From positions 1,657,001-1,721,000 of the forward strand of contig NC_084933.1 in assembly GCF_958298935.1 (NCBI RefSeq): a DNA stretch of 64,000 nucleotides, in the 5' to 3' direction. Numbering within the stretch: position 1 is the stretch's first letter; each line of letters starts with the position of its first letter. A model generated the notes under the pieces. It saw only the letters and a list, made by a program, of their open reading frames with translations. It searched no databases and was not told where the DNA came from. This DNA comes from Phragmites australis. Taxonomy: Eukaryota; Streptophyta; Magnoliopsida; Poales; Poaceae. The position numbers and the translations under genes are program-made. Shown here piece after piece: positions 56,651 through 64,000 of the stretch.

Positions 56651-58355
56651 TGTAGAGAAAATGGCTCTATTAGGTCATGATTGTGTGATTAATAACAACA
56701 TAGTCATTGGGGCTAACATATTTGTTAAGAATATATGTTAGTAGGTCTCATAGATATAATACATCAAGAAGTCATCACAGCCGGGACAAAGTTTGATTGA
56801 ATTGAAGAAGTCCTAGGAGAATTGACCTCACCGGATAGTCGGTGAAATAGAATTTGCACTCACCGAAGTATTGTGCATAGAGGCTAATAGCCTCACCGGA
56901 TAGTCCGGTGCTCTGTGTGTTGCACTCACCGGAGTATTTCTGATAAAGGGAGGGAAGGCTGAGGACCTCACCATATAGTCTGGTGATCTGTACAGGGTAA
57001 CACCAGAGCATTTCTTGCAGAGAAGAATGCAGGTATAGAAGATTGAAGATCAACACACTGAAAGGTCCGGTGCTTGGTTTATGCTCACCGGATTATAGCA
57101 TTAGAGCATTTCGCAAAGGCAACTGCAAGTGTTGAAGAATGAAGAACAACCCATCGGAAGGTCTGGTGCTCTAAAGATCAATGCACCGGAGTATTTCTTG
57201 CAGAGACGACTGCAAGTGTTGAAGAATGAAGAACAATCCACTAGAAGGTTCGGTGCTCTGAAGATCAATGCACCGGTGCATTTCTTGCAAAAAAGAAGTG
57301 GTGTGGTCTAGCTGAAGATTACTCACTGGAAGGTTCGGTGATGGATTTGAAGGCACATCGGAATGTCCTATGTCTACAGAGGCTTTCAGTGGAATTCCAA
57401 CGGCTAGTTTCTGAGCTTGTACTCACCGGATGATCCAGTGTTAGTACTACTATTCTCATCGGATCATCCGGTGTTAACAGCTTTTCTGAGCCGTTGAGAA
57501 AACGTCTAGTTGACAGGTTTGATGCTATAAATACCCCTCCACTCAACTCAATCATTTGACAGGGGGCATGCTGTTGGAGTCTAGAGGAAGCTTATACACA
57601 CTTGAGAAGACATCCAAGCCACCAAAGTGCTTAAAGTGATCATCTAAGGCAATTAAGCACAAGATTAGAGAATGTTTAGTGCTTATAGGTCTAGAGTGAG
57701 TTGTAGCTAGGTGCTGCAGCTTGAAGAAGGGATCAAGGAGTGATTCTAGCTTGTACCGAGTGGTACGTCGGAGCCTTGGAGTCTTTGTGATTCATTGGCA
57801 TTTTGGGTCTTGGTGGCTCAAGCTTGTTGACTCTCGGATTTGGTGTAGAGCGGTGGCAAGACACGTGTACGGGGATACGGATACCCTTGCCTTGGTGGCT
57901 CAAGCTCCGAAGTGATCACGACAGTAAGTAACTGGAAGAGAGGCTAGTGGTGAGATCTTGTCTTGATGGCTTGGTAGCTCATCGTGCTTGAGACCTTGTC
58001 TTGGAGACTTAGTAGCTCAAGAGCCATGACCGGAAGAGTTGTGCTGACCGGGAGCATATCCTTTATGGAGCTCCAACGTGGACTAGGGGGCATTCATGCC
58101 ATCGATACCATGGGATAAAAATATCATGCTGAGTTTGTCTCTCTACCTTATTTATGTTTTCGTATTTACATACTTGCAATTTATCTTGCTAGAGTACGTT
58201 GCAATCCCCTTAAGCAGTAGAGTAGACACACTAGAGAAACCTAGAGCACATTTAGATAGAAATTGAGATATGTTTATCCGGGAAAGTTTTTGGAACTGAA
58301 TAGTTTTTAAGTGTCATAATTCACCCCTCTCCTTAGGACGTCACCATTCCTCATA
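56651..58355 (+). mobile_element. Solo SIRE-type copia LTR (1.7 kb) with target duplication
   Basis: Starts TGTAGAGAAAATGGC and ends TCACCCCTCTCCTTAGGACG...CTCATA. GATAG flanks it on both sides (56646-56650 and 58356-58360). It sits inside TNT1-like copia integrase: removal rejoins RCLLS(H)AKFPKNYW. The CACCCCTCTCYTAGG block near the end is the usual end of grass SIRE-type LTRs. A TATAAATACCC box lies at 57528-57538. Confidence 0.9.
56820..57360 (+). repeat. ~90-bp tandem array with CCGGTG half-palindromes in the LTR
   Basis: Five to six units repeat AAGGTCCGGTGCTCTG, then TGCACCGGAGTATTTCTTGC, then GCAAGTGTTGAAGAATGAAG. The CACCGGAN...TCCGGTG palindromes lie in the U3 region upstream of the TATA box, and comparable motifs occupy 37860-38600. 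Confidence 0.75.
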
Positions 58356-58360
58356 GATAG

Positions 58361-59140
58361 CAAGCATCTCTCTCTCTCCATAATTCTCCTATTCATCCTC
58401 TCAGCAATACCATTCAGCGGTGATGTCTTTAAAATTGTGAATTGGTGTCTAATCCATTGCTCTTTGCAATATGCATCAAATGGCCCAATGTATTCTCCTC
58501 TATTATCAGTTTGAATGCACTTGATCATCTTCTCAGTTTCTCTCTCAACTAAGGTTTGGAACTGCTTGAACACACCTAGCACTTGATCTTTATACTTCAA
58601 GGGATAAGCCCAAACTTTCCTAGAGAAATCATCAATAAAAGTGACAAAGTACTTAGCACCACCAATTGGTCTTAACAACATTTTGCAAACATTAGAATGC
58701 ACCAAGTCCGGCAACTCTGGCTTCTTGTGAGGAGGTAGACCCTTGAAAGCAACCATGTGATGCTTCCCAACTAGGCAATATGTACACTTCTTCAAATGCA
58801 GACATTTCAACCCTTTCAAAAGAATTTTCTTCACTAACATGTTCATCCCCTTCTCACTCATGTGCCCTACATCTCTTGTGTATAGAATGCAAGGGTCTTC
58901 TTTTTCCAATGCATTGATAGAAACAATAGAGAGATTAGCATAAACATGGTACAAAAGACAAACTTTGTTGCCGTTTGCAACTACTATGCTACCCTTGGTG
59001 AGCTTGTACTGTTCATCTCCAAATCTTCTCAAGTACCCATCTTCAGCAAGCAATCCAACTGAAAATATGTTGAGTCGAAGCGCCTCAACATGCCTCATGG
59101 ATTTGAGTACTAACTTGGTATCATTTACAGTTGCCAAAAT
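58361..59140 (-). pseudogene. pol: Copia GAG-pre-integrase and integrase core
   Basis: GAG-pre-integrase zinc region: GHMSEKGMNMLVKK, LKKCTYCLVGKHHMVAF. Integrase core: LPDLVHSNVCKMLLRPIGGA, KYFVTFIDDFSRKVWAYPLK (first Asp region partly changed; the usual D of HSDV is N), IKCIQTDNRGEYIGPFDAY (second Asp) and TSPLNGIAERMNRRIMERER (Glu). The frame is largely open over 270 codons. It ends at the SIRE-type LTR insertion. Confidence 0.85.
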
Positions 59141-59399
59141 TTACACCCTCCTTTCCAATGATGGTTATCCTATCATTGTTGGCCATCTTCACAACATCAA
59201 AGTTACATACTATGTAGTTTGCGAAGTACTCTCTGTGAGATGTAGCATGTATGATAGCACAACTATCTGATATCCAAATAATCTCATCACCATTCACATG
59301 GTTGATGGATGCACCATCAGAAGCTATAGTGATCTCGTCAATAGTGGAACTAGAAAAACCCTCAATATCTCTATTTTCAGCTGCAATGGCAATCATCAT
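59141..59399 (-). pseudogene. pol: Copia aspartic protease
   Basis: Minus-strand reading DEIIWISDSCAIIHATSHRE, YFANYIVCNFDVVKMANNDR and ITIIGKEGV. Copia proteases carry D(S/T)G; here it is DSC, so the active site is lost. Confidence 0.8.
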
Positions 59400-59456
59400 A
59401 TCCTCAATTGCATAAGTAATATGGCCAACATCATTATCACTATCATTGTCTTGCTT

Positions 59457-60300
59457 CTAAGCTTGTTGCTTCTTCTTATTCTTTGCTTTCTTCCATTTGT
59501 AGCATTGCCACTTTTTATGTCCTTTCTCATGGTAGTGGTAGCACTCCAAATCGGCATGTCTACTTATTGACTTGCTTCTACTTTCAGCTGCAACTTTCTT
59601 CAAACCTCGTATCTTTCTTCTCCCCCATGACTTAGTGACCAACACCTTAGAATGCAAGGAGTAACTTCCCTTTTTTGCAATCCTTTTGGTTTCTTCATTT
59701 AGCACCATTGTCGTCACAAGGTTTAAAGTGACAACACTCATTAGGGGTTGAATTGCACAAAGTGACTTTCAATGTTTCCCAAGTGTCCGGCAATGAGCCA
59801 AGTAGCAACTAGGCTCTAACCTCATCTTGAAATGTGATACCCATTGAAGATAGCTGATTAATATTGCCTTGAAAATCATTCACATGATCAATCATGGGAG
59901 CATCGTCTCGGTACCTCAAATTTGTCAATTGCTTGATCAAGAACATCTTGTTTGTACCTTCCTTTCAGGCATACAACTCCTCTAATTTTTGTCATAAGGT
60001 ACATGCATGTGTCTCATCACTGATATGGTTCAAAACATTGTCATCAACTCATTGTTGAATAAACCCACATGCTTGATGATGAAGAACCTTCCATTCATCA
60101 TTGGATTTATCATCCGACTTCTCAATGGCAACCACTGGTTTCCAATACTTTCACATAGAGCAAATCCTCCATCTTACCTTTCTAAGCTTGGTAATTTGTA
60201 CCATTCAATAAGATTATTTGTTGGTGTTAGCTTTCATCTTGAGCACAAGGCAATCAGTGAGTAATCAAACTAAGCACTAGTTGAACACAAACTGAATTAT
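59457..60300 (-). pseudogene. gag: Copia gag, decayed
   Basis: A CCHC-like knuckle reads CYHYHEKGHKKWQC, with the second Cys replaced. A basic tail (YKWKKAKNKKKQQA) follows. Upstream to about 60264 only scattered Gag pieces with stops remain. Confidence 0.7.
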
Positions 60301-60302
60301 AG

Positions 60303-60313
60303 TTCTGACACCA
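60303..60313 (-). promoter_or_regulatory. Primer binding site of the TNT1-like copia element
   Basis: TGGTGTCAGAA on the minus strand, four bases after the LTR end (60317), fits an initiator-Met primer site with one change. Confidence 0.7.
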
Positions 60314-60491
60314 CTCTGTTGTAATAAAAGGGTAGCGACAGTGCACCAATTAACCCCTCAACTTATGATGGTAAATGAGGAGAGCTTCAACCAATAGAGA
60401 AGCAGAAAAATAATAACAATCACATACACAATTGACACAATGATTTACATGGAAAAACCTCCTTAAGGTGAGGAGTAAAAAAACACAGTAC

Positions 60492-62672
60492 CACTACTAC
60501 AGAAAGGGTCATCAGTGCTGGCTCAAAAACGCTATCAGTGCTGGTTCAAAAATCGGTATTGATTACTCGGTACTGATAATCCATGACTATTAGTGCTAGT
60601 TTATGAACCGATACTGATAATCAGAGTATCAGTGTTGGTTTGTGAGTTCAGTCGACAGTGTTGCTATTTTCAAGAAAACAAAAAAAGAAAAGAAAACCAA
60701 TCATCTCACAAAATCAAATCGAAAGCATTTAGTAATCATACCATAAGGTCCAATCATCTCATAGCAGTGAATATTACAATCATCTCACAGAGCACAATCA
60801 GAAGCATTTAGTAATCATACCATATTACAATTATCTCACAGAGCATAATCAGAAAATTAATATCTTCACCACAGGGTACAATCATCAACCTAAAATAATG
60901 TGGGAATAAAACCAAACAAAAGGTTGTGTAGCTTCTCATTTACAAGCTTTTCAAGTAACCAGAGCCAGCTCCATAACTGAAATAAGAGAAAAGGAACAGG
61001 TTGAAACATAGCTATCAGATTAGTCTATCTTAGTCTCATAGATAAACCTTCCAAAAACATCACACATGAATAGAAGGTCCCAAACTCATACAATCTATAC
61101 ATTGAACAGTTACTTAAAAAAGCTGATTTATATTCTACGAGGCATGTTAATCACTATCAGTCATTCAGTCTATACATTGAAAGTTCCAACTCATACAATT
61201 AGACTCATTGTACAAGAAATTGCTATTGGTGGCAATAGTGAACTTTTGTTACTTCCCCTAATCGACCACAACATGCATATCCTCCAAACAACTCTTAAAT
61301 ACCGAACTAGACACCACAATCACACAATTAGCACAAGCACATGCCCGAATGCACCTCTTCGTGCAAACACATTATGAAAACACATAGAAGTAGGAAGCAA
61401 CTTACCATACAAAGCATCCCCTTTCTCAGGGTGGTCAAACTCTGTTAAGGGCATCACAATCGACTGGAGCATCACCCTCCCTCCACGGTTGTTTTGATGG
61501 CACAAGAACATACATTGCATCAGTAACTCTGTGTCTACTACGGACCAAATGACCACAGCAATTAGGTGGCAATTAAAGAAATACCTGATACTTCATGAGC
61601 TTTTTAGCATTCTCCCTCTCCTCGTCGCTCGATTCCTTGAACAACCTGGAGAAGGAAATGTGCATATGAACATCGTCATTTATCACAGAGAAGATAACTA
61701 TGCCATGAGCTAACAAAGGCCCGTGAACGATACACACACATCATCATTTATCAAATTGCATACTTAACTAGAATAGTTGACTACTGATACCAATAATAGA
61801 CAAATACTGAATCTTTTTTCTACCAATTGCATCCCATTCGATTGAAAACGGTCAAATACTCAGAAACTTTTGAATAAGTTAGCATACATGCACACTTGAT
61901 TAGAAGTTGAATTACCAGACCAACACATTGGTCAAAGAAAGAAGCATCAATTCACAAACACAAAATGATAGGATGGCCGGTATTCTCCGATATCCAAACA
62001 ACCCAAAAAGTAAATCCAAAAGCTTAAGAAGGAGGATGAGCGAGCAGAGCACCTACTTGATTTGCTTGTTGATTGTGGCCTCGTAGTCGTCGATGAACTT
62101 GTGGCGTGCGAGCAACTGGTCAGTGCTCTGGGGCACGAGAGAGCTCCCCCTTGATCTCCTCGAAGACCTAGAACTCTTGGGCATAGGGGTAGGGTGCTGG
62201 TCCACTGGTGGAGTGGCCTGGCCGCCTGGAAGCTTGACGAGCCTGTCGAGGACGCAAGACCCCACTACTGGATCTAGGAAGCCCTAGAGCCACCGTGGAA
62301 GATGAGGAGAGTTCAAGAGAGGGAGGAGAGTTCGAGATATGGGATCAGAGTGAGAGAGGATAAGGAGAGAGGGGCACAGAGGAGATAGGATAGAGTCGGA
62401 TGTGAGGCTTACGGGCTAAAAGTGTAATGAAGTGAAATTTTGGGTCCAGATTCTATATCAGTGCCGGTTCTAATTATAAACCAGCACTAATAGTATCAGT
62501 GCCAGTTTGTGTTTGGAGCCAGCATTGATACTGAGTATCAGTATCGGTTCAACCTGGCTCAATCAGTAATTGAGCATGAGATGTTATGAACCGGCACTAA
62601 TATTTTATCAGTACTGGTTCTAGCCTAGCCAGTACTGATGACCTGACGCGGATGACATGTTCTATTGTAGTG
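60492..62672. mobile_element. CACTA element (2.2 kb), possibly gene-capturing
   Basis: Ends are CACTACTACAGAAAG and, reversed, CACTACAATAGAAC. Flanks TAC (60489-60491) and GAC (62673-62675) form a 3-bp duplication with one change; the other LTR has GAC here. Subterminal repeats of TATCAGTGCTGGTTC in both orientations occupy 60518-60660 and 62456-62640. No transposase is encoded; exon-like sequence lies inside on the minus strand. Confidence 0.85.
61400..62270 (-). pseudogene. Exon-like segments inside the CACTA element, gene unknown
   Basis: Minus-strand segments: 62265-62057 (MGSCVLDRLVKLPGGQA to ARHKFIDDYEATINKQI) with donor GTAGGT; 61647-61586 ([20 protein letters not shown]) with acceptor TTCTCCAG and donor GTATTT; about 61530-61408 ([36 protein letters not shown]) with donor GTAAGT. 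The first two join in phase as NKQI-K-LFKESS; the third has no clean in-phase acceptor. I do not recognise the protein. It may be host exons captured by the transposon, or an element gene. Confidence 0.5.
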
Positions 62673-63057
62673 GACCAACCAATCTAACGATCCACTTCAA
62701 CCTTCCTCTATGATCAATAATAGGTACAAGGGGTCTTCTCTATATCATCTAGAGGATTACAACAGTAGCAAAATCTTCATCAAGTTATAAACTTGACATC
62801 AATAACAACCACAAACTTTCTTCAACAAGAGCTAATAAGAGGTAGCTAACTCAGCTAAATAGAGAAGTATGATTCTGTCCCCTATGGTTATCAGATCATA
62901 TCTCACAAACCACATGTCCATAGTGCACAAAATTTAGGAGGGGTGTAATTCCATGAGCTGACTATAAGAATTTCAGCTCAATTGGACACCATTTCACCAT
63001 CCAAACTAACTTATGCCAAACATGCTCTATGCTGAAGCTGCAGTGACCCGATATGAG

Positions 63058-64000
63058 GAACTATCCGAATTGTATTCTAATTAATAATTAGGGCGATCAT
63101 TTACACAATAACACCCACAATGATTAACCAGAATCCAATCCCGATAGTCCCGATAAGTGTTTTATACCTAAGATCGAAATACGAGCCCTTACAACATGTT
63201 TCATCATATCAAGTCATAATAAAGAGCGAGTAATGAAATTATATTACAAGTATTTAAGGTATTACAATTTCATAATAATTTACATAGCACAAATACTAGG
63301 AGAGCAAAAGACAGTTTCAAATCCTAATTGGTTAGAGTTACTACGCAGTGGAAAAATAAATACATGAACGATGAAAGACGGGTAGTGCCATGTGCCTATA
63401 AGCACCACCCCAAAATAACATCTCACGAGTAGATAGCACTACTCCTGCCTGTCACCAATGTCGGCAGGCGTGAAGTAACCGAACACTAACTCTTCCACAC
63501 ATGCACAACAAAGCAAGAATATGAAGGTACTCGCAAGACTTAAGTCATAATTAGTATATATAATAACCCGACTTCAAGAATAATGCATTTGGATGAATTA
63601 GCAAGGAATCAGACATGAGGTTAAGTGAATTCATATGCAAAGCAATTTTGACACAAGTATGTGAGCACCTACAACTTAACCAATTGTACCCTCCTATCCA
63701 AAGATCAATATCGTAAACATATCTGTACAAGGAACCATCTCATAACTAGCATCAACCATCACAACCACCTCCCACAACAGAACTCTATGATTGATGCAAA
63801 TGGACAGAAGTATGCTCATGACCGAGAGTGTGGTAATTCGAATTGATCTTACACCCTATAGAGGGTACATCTTTACCCACATGACACAAGGACCATTCGG
63901 CTTGTGCGACCCGCTAAAGTTCACACAAGGGGGTACTCATGACAACCTTTCCCAACAAGCTCCAACCGTTTAAACATGCGCCCACAGGTGTGGAGGTCAT
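63058..64000. other. Unidentified sequence, probably part of another LTR element
   Basis: No coding potential. Blocks such as TACATCTTTACCCACATGAC (63867) resemble LTR-type sequence of large grass gypsy elements. It begins exactly where the copia LTR stops, so it may be the end of an element inserted there. Its right end lies outside the window. Confidence 0.35.

Larger units (their letters stand above)
60317..63057 (-). repeat. 5' LTR of the TNT1-like copia element, interrupted and truncated
   Basis: 60317-60491 and 62673 to about 63057 align with 51285 to about 51830 of the 3' LTR. The 2.2-kb gap is a CACTA element. Similarity ends near TGAAGCTGCAGTGACCCGA (63033-63051). The remaining roughly 400 bases of U3 are missing. 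Confidence 0.82.

Overview
This is nuclear DNA from a flowering plant, almost certainly a grass (Poaceae). The signs are very GC-rich first exons beside AT-rich introns, Stowaway and Tourist MITEs, Tat-, Tekay- and SIRE-type LTR retrotransposons, and CACTA elements. The species cannot be fixed from the sequence. No bacterial, organellar, tRNA, rRNA or CRISPR feature is present.

Only about 10 kb (41.1-50.3 kb) holds ordinary host genes: a single-exon four-span membrane protein (41168-41764) and a complete seven-exon gene for a SWI3D-type subunit of the SWI/SNF chromatin-remodelling complex (43101-50300). Its seven exons splice with GT-AG introns into an uninterrupted 883-codon frame with SWIRM, ZZ, SANT and C-terminal helical regions. 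MITEs and a probable short LTR sit in its introns and flanks.

The rest is nested transposons. At 1-12 kb, a deleted chromovirus-like gypsy element (LTR, leader, gag, truncated LTR) sits inside the reverse transcriptase of a Tat-lineage gypsy element, which keeps pol, two 0.8-kb tandem 3' repeats, an antisense gene and its 3' LTR. At 13-17.9 kb lies a decayed Tekay-like gypsy LTR, gag and protease, broken by a minus-strand SIRE-type copia element (17.9-26.2 kb). That copia element itself holds a small CACTA element and a gypsy fragment. At 26.7-37.3 kb are two CACTA blocks: one with a broken TNP2 transposase, the other a terminally bounded element with a Transposase_24/Ulp1-protease gene split by a solo LTR. 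At 37.3-38.8 kb is a copia LTR fragment. At 51.3-63.1 kb is a minus-strand TNT1-like copia element carrying a solo SIRE-type LTR, a TRIM-like element that itself contains a solo gypsy LTR, a diverged repeat, and a 2.2-kb CACTA element with exon-like sequence in its 5' LTR.

Many insertions can be read to the base because the target duplication and the interrupted reading frame are both visible, so their relative order can be worked out. I saw no new biochemical system. The most useful observations are the datable nesting, a polyprotein tail encoded inside the LTR of one gypsy family, a CACTA gene whose protease triad survives though the gene is broken, and a possible exon-capturing CACTA element.
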